DNA of 64,000 nt from Sphingobium yanoikuyae (GTDB lineage Bacteria; Pseudomonadota; Alphaproteobacteria; Sphingomonadales; Sphingomonadaceae). How positions within the stretch are numbered: position 1 is the stretch's first letter; every line of letters starts with the position of its first letter. The translations under genes and the position numbers were made by a program. Of the stretch, positions 42,948-51,470 are shown in pieces. The stretch spans positions 930,001-994,000 of the forward strand of contig NZ_CP139979.1 of NCBI RefSeq assembly GCF_034424525.1, in the 5' to 3' direction. The notes under the pieces were generated by a model. That model worked only from the letters and a program-made list of their open reading frames with translations. It did not search any database and was not told the DNA's origin.

Positions 42948-43399
42948 CAGGGCGATGAATAGGACATGCTGGGCCTGTTGGGGAGCCGATTGTCCTGAGA
43001 AATTGTATTGAGCGGCGCCGCCTGATCGCATCCAACCTTCCTTCACACCGCTCCGATTTTGGTATGACCTTGAAGGTCAGAACCTAGAAATAAATTTAAT
43101 TTCCGTTCTCCTGCGGGAGATTCGTATGACGGCGTTCGTTCGGCGGCATCTATGTGAACAAGATCATGTCATCGACATGACTTTCCCAAATGTAATTTTC
43201 ACTAGCGATTATCGTCAAGATTTTACGGAACAGTGAATCACTTGCCTGCGATACATGATTCATTGTCGAGTAAGTGCGTTATTGTTTCAATTTTATGACG
43301 AAACCGCGTGTAGGCGAAGAAAAAAACTTTGCCGAATTTCTTGCCAGATTCACGTGCTCACCGTGTCCATTTTTCAGGAGCTCTAAGGGGGTCGTTGAG
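42948..43399. promoter_or_regulatory. divergent promoter region with an operator-like dyad
   Basis: 452 bases, AT-rich for this window, between the STN-TonB_C gene (minus) and the third LuxR gene (plus). TCATGTC ATC GACATGA at 43164-43180 is a perfect dyad. Promoters of both genes and of the TPS operon are likely to lie here. No gene is supported. Confidence 0.5.
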
Positions 43400-44200
43400 A
43401 TGTTAGCGGGTGGTGCGCTTCAGCGCCAGTTTGATCATGCGTGCGTTGCCCTCGATGTCTCGTGGGTGCGGCACTTCGTTATGGAGGGCGGTTCGGTCAT
43501 GGCAATTGGCCCGATCGAGGATTGCGCCTCTTCGGTGGACCTCGAGAACTGGTTAGAACAGCTCGCATCGGAGATGGGGTTCGACGGTGCTCGCTACCAT
43601 CATGTCGGGCATCGTCCGCAAGGTGGAAGGACCGCTAAACGCCCGCCGCTCCGTTTCCTCTCCACATTGGAGAACGGGCAGGAGCCGTGGCGTGCCGGAG
43701 ATCCCGCTCTCTCGCAAATCGTCCAATCTTTCCTCCCCTTTGTCTGGTCGACTAAAGACGATCTGTCTCTCCCCGATCTGCAACGTGCCTGGTTGAGCAT
43801 CGAACGCTTGCGCGGTGTAGAAGCAGGTGTCGTCATCCCCGTTCAGGATTATCTGTCGGGACCAGCCTATATCAGCCTATTCAGCGAGAAGCTCTCACAA
43901 GCGATCTCGGCGGTTGAGCAGCGGCGGCACGAGATGGCTACGCTCGCTATCGAATTCCACCTTCGAGCAAAGCAGTTGATCACCATTCGGACGCGGTCAT
44001 CAGTCCTGCTTTCGGATCGCGAGTTTAGTTGTTTGCGCAATGCAGCTGCGGGAGTGGCGCTTGCCGAAAGCGCCGGCAGTCTTGGAATATCGGTACGAAC
44101 AGTTGAAACCCATCTAGCCAAGGCGACGCTCAAGCTTGGCGGGACCAACAGGATCAACGCGGTCGCGATCGCAATTGGGTCTGGCATGATCCATGTTTGA
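43400..44200 (+). CDS. LuxR-type regulator at the head of the TPS operon (solo 3)
   Basis: 266 residues from ATG 43400 (AAGGGGG upstream; in-frame starts from 43274 are possible). ARYHHVGHR, PPLRFLSTLENG, the D-P pair in WRAGDPALSQI and PFVWSTKDDL correspond to the ligand-domain residues of AHL sensors; GVEAGVVIPVQDYLSGPAYI is shared with the 37287 regulator. The helix-turn-helix (LSDREFSCLRNAAAGVALAE ... VETHLAKATLKLGGT) is complete. The stop lies 7 bp before the TpsB start, so it is co-transcribed and probably controls the locus. Confidence 0.87.
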   Translation: MLAGGALQRQFDHACVALDVSWVRHFVMEGGSVMAIGPIEDCASSVDLENWLEQLASEMGFDGARYHHVGHRPQGGRTAKRPPLRFLSTLENGQEPWRAGDPALSQIVQSFLPFVWSTKDDLSLPDLQRAWLSIERLRGVEAGVVIPVQDYLSGPAYISLFSEKLSQAISAVEQRRHEMATLAIEFHLRAKQLITIRTRSSVLLSDREFSCLRNAAAGVALAESAGSLGISVRTVETHLAKATLKLGGTNRINAVAIAIGSGMIHV

Positions 44201-44207
44201 GAAGCGC

Positions 44208-45956
44208 ATGTCATTCTCTTCCCAATTGCACGTTGGCCTGCGTGCTAATCTCACGTCGCGCTTAGCGTTCGTTGCTGCCCTGGCGGCAGTGGTGCAGCCG
44301 TCATTTGCCTATGCGCAAAGTGATCAGGATGCCGAACAGTCCTCTGCTGCAGACACAGAGCCGGTGAGGGCTTCGGGAAGCTTTTTAATCGCCGCGATCG
44401 ACGTCGTGGGCGCCACCAAACTCTCAAACGCCGAGATCGAGAGGATCATCTACCCGTTTCTTGGACCTGATAAAAACGAAGCCGATGTGACCGCTGCGCA
44501 AAAGGCTCTTCAGGCGGCGTATGCCGCGAAAGGCTATGAGGCGGTCGAGGTCGAGATTCCGATCCAGCCCAGCGAACGTTTCGCGCAGGGGATCGTCCAG
44601 CTGGCTATCCATGAAGTGCCGCTCGGCGAGGTTCGTATCGTCGATGCAAAACATCATTCGGACAAGAGCGTCCGCGGTGACGTCCCGTCACTTGTTCCCG
44701 GTCAACCAATCGATATCGCAGCGCTTCAGCGTGATGTCGCCGAAGCCAACCGCTTCCCCGACCGTACCATCACCCCGCGCTTTCGCTCCGGTGGGCAGCC
44801 GGGAACCGTCGATGTCGAGTTGAAGGTCGACGACAAGTCCCCTTTCCACGGGTCGGTCGAATTGAACAACGACAATAGCCCCAATACCAGATCCCTGCGC
44901 GCAAGCGCCACTGCACGCTATTCCAATCTCTGGGGCCAGGGCCATACGCTGTCGGTCACAGGTTCGATCGCGCCGCAGGATACCGACCAGAGTGCGGTCA
45001 TCTCGGCTTCCTACAATGCGCCGCTTATCGGCACGCCCTGGGGTTTCCTGCTCTACGGCTACAGGTCGAACAGCAATGTCGCGGCGCTTGGCGGCACCAA
45101 CGTGTTGGGTAACGGGTATCAGATCGGCCTTCGCGCGACCTATCGCCTGCCGAGCACGAGCAGCTTCCAGCAGATCAGCTTCGGACCAGACTTCAAATCG
45201 TTCAAGGAACGGCTGAGCCTTGAAGGGACCGATCTTCAACCGACCCAAATCCGCTATGTGCCTCTTGTTGCCGAGTACATGCTGAGCGGTGGAAACGACA
45301 AGGAAACCTATGGACTGACGCTGGGCGTCACCGGCGGCCTCCGCGTGGTCAGGCGCAACGTCTGCTTTGAATCGCCTTATGCTGAAGGGTTCATACCGGA
45401 AGGCGTGCCTACCTGTTCTCTGGGCAATGGCGAGACTGGCATTCCGCAGGACCAGTTCACGGGCCGCGCCGTCGACGCCCGAGAGAACTTCGTCCACCTC
45501 AACATGGACCTGAATTACACTCGCCTTTTGCGCCGCGATTGGCAGGTCGCACTCCGGTTTACCGGCCAGCTTGCCGATTCCAGCCTCGTCACCAATGAGC
45601 AATTCTCGCTTGGCGGCATGTCGAACGTCCGGGGCTACTATGTTTCTGAGGCCGTCGGCGACGATGGCTTCATCTCCTCGGTCGAACTGCGCTCGCCCAA
45701 TTTCGGCAGCTCCTTGAGCTCGCTTGTCGATGAGATGCGGCTCTTTGCCTTCAGCGATCTAGGCTATGCTCGCGTGCGGGCGCCGTCGACCGGCCAGACC
45801 GACACATTCCGTCTCGTGAGCGTCGGTGGCGGCGTGCGTTTCGACCTGTTCAACCTGGTGACGGGCGAGGCACTGATTGGCGTTCCGCTCCGCAATGGGC
45901 CCACGAGCGACAAGGGCGATCCACGCTACAGCTTCACTATCAGGGGCGAGTTCTGA
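44208..45956 (+). CDS. TpsB/FhaC-type outer-membrane transporter of a two-partner secretion system
   Basis: 582 residues from ATG 44208 (ATG 44193 also in frame). Signal peptide ending SFAYAQ. POTRA 1 begins IAAIDVVGATKLSNAEIERI; POTRA 2 holds VQLAIHEVPLGEVRIVDAKH. The 16-strand barrel starts near HGSVELNNDNSPNTRSLRAS and carries VRGY (SNVRGYYVSEAVGDDGFISS), the conserved lid-lock motif of FhaC/Omp85 proteins. It ends YSFTIRGEF. It moves the TpsA exoprotein encoded at 51471 across the outer membrane. Confidence 0.93.
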   Translation: MSFSSQLHVGLRANLTSRLAFVAALAAVVQPSFAYAQSDQDAEQSSAADTEPVRASGSFLIAAIDVVGATKLSNAEIERIIYPFLGPDKNEADVTAAQKALQAAYAAKGYEAVEVEIPIQPSERFAQGIVQLAIHEVPLGEVRIVDAKHHSDKSVRGDVPSLVPGQPIDIAALQRDVAEANRFPDRTITPRFRSGGQPGTVDVELKVDDKSPFHGSVELNNDNSPNTRSLRASATARYSNLWGQGHTLSVTGSIAPQDTDQSAVISASYNAPLIGTPWGFLLYGYRSNSNVAALGGTNVLGNGYQIGLRATYRLPSTSSFQQISFGPDFKSFKERLSLEGTDLQPTQIRYVPLVAEYMLSGGNDKETYGLTLGVTGGLRVVRRNVCFESPYAEGFIPEGVPTCSLGNGETGIPQDQFTGRAVDARENFVHLNMDLNYTRLLRRDWQVALRFTGQLADSSLVTNEQFSLGGMSNVRGYYVSEAVGDDGFISSVELRSPNFGSSLSSLVDEMRLFAFSDLGYARVRAPSTGQTDTFRLVSVGGGVRFDLFNLVTGEALIGVPLRNGPTSDKGDPRYSFTIRGEF

Positions 45957-46302
45957 TGCCGGCGCTCCATCATCGGGCGTCGCCGTCTTTTACGTTTGCG
46001 GTGTTGAGCATTGGTCGGAGCCCGTCTGACCGGGTCATCTTCCGGCGATCGTCCTTCTCCGACCAGTCGGGGCGGTCGTGGCCATCGATCGGGCCAGGAA
46101 TTCCCTCAGGGCAGCTTGGCGGCTCCCCCAAACGCCCAGCGCCAGGGATCCCCGGAAGACCGGGCGGGAGAATTGTCCCCGCAGAAACAGAATTTGGGTG
46201 GGATGACCTCCCAGCGACCACCAGCAGCAACAGGCGCCGCGAGTGCGCGAGGATCAACCGCCCAATGCGGGCAGCAAGCGATATGGAAATAGGGGCGGCA
46301 AC
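45957..46302. other. non-coding interval between tpsB and the ExbB fusion gene
   Basis: 346 GC-rich bases. An open frame from ATG 45956 (overlapping the tpsB stop) is rich in Ser/Pro/Arg/Gly, lacks an RBS and resembles no family, so I do not call it. No terminator is obvious. Confidence 0.4.
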
Positions 46303-48024
46303 ATGGGTCGAATGAAACTTAAATGGCTTTTACCGCTGGCTGCGATGACAGCCTTCTCGACACCAGCGATGGCTTGGTGGGAAGCGGACTATAGCTATCG
46401 CACGAAGATCAACCTCAACACCCAGGCCGCCGGGGTCACCGGCGAAGTCGCGCGCGCGCCGGTGTTGATCCGCCTGCACTCGGGCAACTTCAGTTTCAAG
46501 GATGTGAAGGCCGACGGCTCCGACCTGCGCTTTGTCGCGGGGGACGACCGCACGCCGTTGAAGTTCCACATTGAAAAATGGTCACCGGCCGACGAACAGG
46601 CTCTGGTGTGGGTTGATGTTCAGGGTTTGCAGCCCGGCGCGGCCTCGGCCATTTACGCTTATTACGGGAATGAGAAGGCTGCCGCGGCGCAGGATGTTGC
46701 GGGAACCTATGGGCCGGATTACCGTCTGGTCTATCATTTCAATGATGAGGGTGCGGCCAAGGACGCGACCTCGAATGCAAACAATTCCACCGGCACTGCG
46801 GGTCGCAACGCGGCAGGTCTGATCGGTTCGAGCCTTGTCCTCGATGGCGCGACCCCGGTCGCACTGCCGGCAGGGGCTTTCGCAGCCGGTCCGCTATCGA
46901 TCAGCTTTTGGGTGAAGCCTGGTGGTAACGGCACGATCTTCGTGTTGCCGGGTGCCGTGAGCCTGGTAGCCGAGGGCGGCCAACTCTTCATCGATCAGGG
47001 CGGCAATCGCTCGGCAGGCGGCGCGCTGGCTGCCGACGCCTGGGCCAATGTCGCGCTGGTCAACGACGGCACCAAGACCGTGGTGTACATCAACGGTCAG
47101 CCTGCCGGTGAAGTGACCGGCGCGCTTGCTGCGGCGAGCGGCGCCCCGGTTCTGGGGCAGGGTTTCAAGGGCGAGATCGACGAGTTCCGCGTGGCCGGCG
47201 CCGCGCTGCCGCAGGCGGCTTTTCAGCTTGCTGCTGCATCGGAAGGTCAGACCGCGAAACTCGTCACCACGGATACCGCGCAGCAGGTCGAGTCCGGCGG
47301 CGGTCACGGTCACTTCGGGATCCTGTTCGGTGCGCTGACTTTCGACGCCTGGGTCGTCATCCTGATCTGTGCCTTCATGCTGCTGGTCGCGATCGCGATC
47401 ATGATCAGCAAGGGTCTGCTGATCGCCAAGGTGAGGAGCGCAAACGAAGCCTTCCTCGACGCTTATAACAGCCAGGCACGGCGCGCAGGAGACCATGACG
47501 GGCTACCGGCGTTCGATCCAGGCAATGCCGCTGCGGACTCTACTCTGGGCCGTCTCTACAATATCGGCCGTAGAGAACTGACCGAACGCCTCAAGGAAGG
47601 TAAGGCCACCGGAAGCCGCTTCGCGATCCGCGCGCAGTCAATCGCTGCGATCCGTTCGGCGCTTGATGCGGGCCGGGTGCGCGAAGGCCAGAAGCTCAAT
47701 GCCCGTCTGGTGCTGCTGACCATCGCCATCTCGGGTGGCCCTTTCATCGGTCTGCTCGGAACAGTGCTCGGCGTCATGATCACCTTTGCCTCGGTCGCGG
47801 CCGCTGGTGAAGTGAACATCAACGCCATCGCTCCGGGTATCGCCGCGGCTCTCCTTGCCACGGTTGCGGGCCTCGCGGTCGCGATCCCGGCGCTGTTCGG
47901 CTACAACTATCTGCTCAGCCGCATCGAGGAGATCACCGCCGACCACGACATCTTCGTGGACGAGCTGGAGAAGCGCATCGCCGAGACCTGGCAGGATGTC
48001 CCCACAGCGGCCCAAGCGGCCTGA
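46303..48024 (+). CDS. DUF2341-LamG-ExbB (MotA/TolQ) fusion protein
   Basis: 573 residues. Signal peptide ending TPAMAWW. DUF2341 domain near residues 25-135 (DYSYRTKINLNTQAAGVTGE, LVWVDVQGLQPGAASAIYAY). A LamG/concanavalin-like domain spans about 140-320 (SISFWVKPGGNGTIFVLPGA). A membrane helix (WVVILICAFMLLVAIAIMIS) follows, then an ExbB/TolQ proton-channel domain (GPFIGLLGTVLGVMITFASV, AIAPGIAAALLATVAGLAVA). It joins a probably periplasmic glycan- or protein-binding head to an energy-coupling channel. With ExbD and TonB downstream it forms a dedicated energy complex for the TPS locus. Confidence 0.9.
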   Translation: MGRMKLKWLLPLAAMTAFSTPAMAWWEADYSYRTKINLNTQAAGVTGEVARAPVLIRLHSGNFSFKDVKADGSDLRFVAGDDRTPLKFHIEKWSPADEQALVWVDVQGLQPGAASAIYAYYGNEKAAAAQDVAGTYGPDYRLVYHFNDEGAAKDATSNANNSTGTAGRNAAGLIGSSLVLDGATPVALPAGAFAAGPLSISFWVKPGGNGTIFVLPGAVSLVAEGGQLFIDQGGNRSAGGALAADAWANVALVNDGTKTVVYINGQPAGEVTGALAAASGAPVLGQGFKGEIDEFRVAGAALPQAAFQLAAASEGQTAKLVTTDTAQQVESGGGHGHFGILFGALTFDAWVVILICAFMLLVAIAIMISKGLLIAKVRSANEAFLDAYNSQARRAGDHDGLPAFDPGNAAADSTLGRLYNIGRRELTERLKEGKATGSRFAIRAQSIAAIRSALDAGRVREGQKLNARLVLLTIAISGGPFIGLLGTVLGVMITFASVAAAGEVNINAIAPGIAAALLATVAGLAVAIPALFGYNYLLSRIEEITADHDIFVDELEKRIAETWQDVPTAAQAA

Positions 48025-48052
48025 GCCCCTCAGAGGATAAGGAGTTCGGGTC

Positions 48053-48472
48053 ATGGGTATGCAAGTCGGCGGGCCGAAGAAGCCTTACAACGAAATCAAT
48101 ATCACACCGTTTGTCGATGTCGTGCTGGTGCTGCTCATCATCTTTATCTTGATGACGACGGCGGCAGTGCAGGGGATCAAGGTGGACCTGCCGTCCGCTT
48201 CGTCGGCAAAGACGCTGGAGGCGCAGAAGAGCCGGGTCATTGCCGTTTCCAACGACGGCACGGTGTCGATCGACGCGATTCCGGTGTCGATGTCGGAACT
48301 GGAAACGCAGCTTCGTTCCAGCATCGCGACGACTCCGGACCTCGCCGTGATCCTGCGCGGGGACCGGGCTGTCCAGTATGACAAGGTCATGCAGGTTCTG
48401 GATTTATGCTCGAAGGTTGGTGTGCCCAGCCTCGGCATGGCGTCCACGCGTCCGCCCGGCGGCGGGGCCTGA
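48053..48472 (+). CDS. exbD: ExbD-type biopolymer transport protein
   Basis: 139 residues; AAGGAG precedes ATG 48053. One N-terminal membrane segment contains the proton-path aspartate (NITPFVDVVLVLLIIFILMT), followed by a small periplasmic domain (SRVIAVSNDGTVSIDAIPVS, AVILRGDRAVQYDKVMQVLD). Length is normal. It forms the TonB motor with the ExbB part of the preceding fusion protein, 28 bp upstream. Confidence 0.95.
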   Translation: MGMQVGGPKKPYNEINITPFVDVVLVLLIIFILMTTAAVQGIKVDLPSASSAKTLEAQKSRVIAVSNDGTVSIDAIPVSMSELETQLRSSIATTPDLAVILRGDRAVQYDKVMQVLDLCSKVGVPSLGMASTRPPGGGA

Positions 48473-48635
48473 GGGGAGGGCCGATGCTTTATATCGATCC
48501 TTCAATCGCCGTGAGGGCAACGGATCAAGTCGGGATTCTGACCCGATTTGTCGTTGGTCGGTCCGGGTCTCCTAACCAGGAGAAGCTTCCCGGGACGGCT
48601 CTCCGTGCGTGCGCGCCATTGCGAGGGGGCCGGTG

Positions 48636-49367
48636 ATGGCTGCCGCGTCATTGATGCTTCCGGACGGCTCCGATCGTCCGCGCCGGAAAAAGTCCCCGAT
48701 CACTTTCGGTCGGATTCTGGCAGTAGTCGCCATCGGGCTGGTGATCGCGATCGGCTATAATTTCCTGGGTACGCAAACGGTCAGCGACCGGCCCAACGAA
48801 ATGAAAACCACGCAGGTCATTCTCCCTCCGCCTCCACCGCCACCGCCTCCACCGCCAGAAACGAAGCCGATCGAACAGCCGCCTGAGCCGACGATCGCGC
48901 CGCCGATCGAACAACCGGTCGATACACCGCCACCGCCGCAAGCCAACAATGATCCTTCGCCGGGCGACAATGCGCTGACCGCGAGGGAGGGGGCGGGGCC
49001 TGTTTATGGCGGCCTTGCGGTGGGTGATGGCAGCGGCGTCCGCATCGGTGGGAAACCGGGCGGCGGTGGTTCCGGCGGCGGCATGTCGGTCGGCATGTAC
49101 ACCAGCTACCTCAAGTCATCACTGCAGGAGCGCGTTCAGGACGATCCACGGCTTAGTCGCCTCGTCTTCTCCGCAGACTACTCGCTCACCGTTACACGCG
49201 ATGGTCGCATCACAGGCGTAACGTTTCGCAATGCCAGGGGCGGAAGCGACGAAGACATGCAGAAGCTCACGGCTTTGCTGCAGGAGGTCCGCGGGCTCGA
49301 TCCACCGCCGCAGGCCATGGTGTTTCCACAACTTGTCACGGTTCGGGGGCGCAAGAGCTCCCTCTGA
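48636..49367 (+). CDS. tonB: TonB-type energy transducer of the TPS locus
   Basis: 243 residues from ATG 48636. The membrane anchor is FGRILAVVAIGLVIAIGYNF. A polyproline spacer follows (eleven prolines in a row near residue 68, then PPEPTIAPPIEQPVDTPPPP). The C-terminal domain (GMYTSYLKSSLQERVQDDPR, VTRDGRITGVTFRNARGG) is of the shorter, TonB_C-like type. Spacing from exbD is 163 bp. It should link ExbB/ExbD to the porin-like protein or to the TpsB pair in the outer membrane. Confidence 0.88.
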   Translation: MAAASLMLPDGSDRPRRKKSPITFGRILAVVAIGLVIAIGYNFLGTQTVSDRPNEMKTTQVILPPPPPPPPPPPETKPIEQPPEPTIAPPIEQPVDTPPPPQANNDPSPGDNALTAREGAGPVYGGLAVGDGSGVRIGGKPGGGGSGGGMSVGMYTSYLKSSLQERVQDDPRLSRLVFSADYSLTVTRDGRITGVTFRNARGGSDEDMQKLTALLQEVRGLDPPPQAMVFPQLVTVRGRKSSL

Positions 49368-49399
49368 TTATCAGCCCGCGCGGGCAAAGGGGATTTAGA

Positions 49400-51211
49400 A
49401 TGTCACAGCGATTGAAGTTTCTGCAAACTGGACGATTGATGCTCACCACATCGTTGTGCGCAGCGGTGCTGGTTACGGCGCCTGCGTTCGGGCAGGAAGC
49501 TCAAGGCCAGGCCGCCCAGCCTGACAGCGCGGTGGCGACGATGGTCAAGCTGCTCGTTGAGGAAGGCATTGTCAGCCCTGAAAAGGGCCAGGCGTTGATG
49601 CGACGTGCCGAAGCGGAAGCGGCGCAGCGCGCGGCGAGTGCTCCGCCTGCACGCTCGGCTGAACTCGCGCCCCCGCCGGCCGGAGCAGTCCGTGTTCCCT
49701 ATGTCCCCGAAACGGTTCGTGCGCAGATCAAGGATGAGTTGCGCCAGGAAGTATTGGCGCAGGCTCGGACCGAGCGCTGGGCGGCGCCTGACGAAGCGGC
49801 ACCCGATTGGACGCGCAATATCCAAATTCATGGAGATTTCCGTTTCCGCTCGGCGTCGCACTTCTATGGTCGGGACAATGCGGTAGCGCACTACACAGAC
49901 GTGGCGGCGTTCAACAACAATGGCCCCTATGACGTCTCGGGTTTCGGCGGCCAATTGCTCCCCACGCTCAACACAACGCGTGACAAGCGCAACAATATGC
50001 AAGTCCGTGGCCGGATCGGTATTGAAGCCAAGGTTGCAGATCGGTTCACGCTCGGCTTCCAGCTGGCGACGGGTGACGATCCAGGACCGATCTCGACGAA
50101 TTCCAGCCTGACGGGTGGTTTCCGCAAGCGCGATGTCTGGATCCAGAACGCCTATGTGAAAGGGGAGCTCGTCCCCGGCGTGACCGCGATGCTCGGCCGG
50201 TTCGACAACCCACTTCGGTCGACCGATCTCATGTTCGACCCGGATCTCGCCTTTGACGGCGTCTACGGTGAAGCGAACATCACGCGCATTCTGGGCAACG
50301 ACGATTTCCGGTTCGCTGTTCGCGGCGGCGCGTTCCCGCTCCAGTTCGAGCCCGAGAATTTCCCGGAAACCTCGGTCGGCAAGCGCAATTGGCGCGATCG
50401 CTACCTGTTCACCGCCCAGGCCGAACTCGGCAAGACCTTCGGTGGCGGCATCGATGTCAACGTCAGTGCGGCCTATCACAATTTCACATACCTTCGTGGC
50501 CATGTATCGGAGCCGTGCGACGTCTTTTCCGCGAGCAATGTCGAGTGTTCGACCGACCTTCTCCGGCCGCTTTGGCCAAGTAAGGGCAACACGCTGATGT
50601 ACCTGCGGGACATCGACTTTACCTATGCTGATCCCGCCAATCCTCTCGATCCGCAGTATCTCGGCCTAAAATACGCTTACCGCGTGCTCGACCTCAATGC
50701 CTCGGTCAGCGTGCCGATCTCCGAGCGCGTGCAGGCGCGCCTCACTGGCAACTTCCTCCACAACTTCGGGTTCGATCCGAAGAATAACTGCCTTCGCGGG
50801 AACCAGGGCGCACCGATCACGAACGTTGAGATCACCGATCCGACCAATCCGCGGCAGGGGGTGTGCGACGCCACCAATCCCGCGCGCTTCGTGGGTGGCA
50901 ACGAAGGCTATGGGATTTACCTCTCGATCGGCGATCCAGCTTTGTTCAGCGTTAATCCGCGGCGCGCGAAGCGCGGTTCGTGGGCGTTTAACGCTGCCTA
51001 CAAGTATCTCGAAAGCGACGCGGTCCCTGACAGCTTCACCGACTCCGATTTCCGGCTCGGTGGAACCAACGCGAAAGGTTTTGTCATTGGCGGCGCCTGG
51101 GCTCCGTTTAACAATGTGACCATCGGCGGCCGCTGGCTTTCCGCAGGTGAGATCGTTGACGCCCCGCTTCGCATCGACGTGCTCCATCTCGACCTTGGCC
51201 TGGCCTTCTGA
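49400..51211 (+). CDS. putative outer-membrane porin
   Basis: 603 residues; AAGGGG precedes ATG 49400. Signal peptide ends APAFGQ. An N-terminal helical, Ala/Glu-rich region (LLVEEGIVSPEKGQALMRRA ... QIKDELRQEVLAQARTERW) precedes a long barrel (IQIHGDFRFRSASHFYGRDN, VRGRIGIEAKVADRFTLGFQ) that ends in IDVLHLDLGLAF. The layout is that of putative porins found in TPS-ExbBD-TonB loci. It may be the outer-membrane partner energised by the TonB set. Substrate unknown. Confidence 0.82.
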   Translation: MSQRLKFLQTGRLMLTTSLCAAVLVTAPAFGQEAQGQAAQPDSAVATMVKLLVEEGIVSPEKGQALMRRAEAEAAQRAASAPPARSAELAPPPAGAVRVPYVPETVRAQIKDELRQEVLAQARTERWAAPDEAAPDWTRNIQIHGDFRFRSASHFYGRDNAVAHYTDVAAFNNNGPYDVSGFGGQLLPTLNTTRDKRNNMQVRGRIGIEAKVADRFTLGFQLATGDDPGPISTNSSLTGGFRKRDVWIQNAYVKGELVPGVTAMLGRFDNPLRSTDLMFDPDLAFDGVYGEANITRILGNDDFRFAVRGGAFPLQFEPENFPETSVGKRNWRDRYLFTAQAELGKTFGGGIDVNVSAAYHNFTYLRGHVSEPCDVFSASNVECSTDLLRPLWPSKGNTLMYLRDIDFTYADPANPLDPQYLGLKYAYRVLDLNASVSVPISERVQARLTGNFLHNFGFDPKNNCLRGNQGAPITNVEITDPTNPRQGVCDATNPARFVGGNEGYGIYLSIGDPALFSVNPRRAKRGSWAFNAAYKYLESDAVPDSFTDSDFRLGGTNAKGFVIGGAWAPFNNVTIGGRWLSAGEIVDAPLRIDVLHLDLGLAF

Positions 51212-51470
51212 TGGTAAGTGACGCCCTCTCCTTTACCCAAGGTTCAGCCTTGGCCGTGCTCGCCGGCGCCTCTCAACGCGTGGGCACGGCGGCGTCGCCG
51301 GGTCGTTCCGGCGGCGCCATTAAGGGGAGGGGGGATCACCGCTTCAATTTTGCAAGCGTAACAAACGAAAGCCGTCTCTCGCATTCTGAGATCAAGGTGC
51401 GCCGAGGCCTTCGTTTTCGCCGAATTTTTCCTTCTCAGCTGTTCGGCCTCCTGCCGATCGGAGCCTTCTC
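51212..51470. other. leader of the tpsA gene
   Basis: 259 bases with no gene. GGAG at 51460-51463 is the RBS for ATG 51471. A separate tpsA promoter is possible; no terminator after the porin gene is evident. Confidence 0.4.

Noticed and set aside
45956..46315. 119-codon plus-strand frame whose ATG overlaps the tpsB stop
   Set aside because: The overlap is suggestive, but it is Ser/Pro/Arg-rich, lacks an RBS and runs out of frame into the start of the next true gene.
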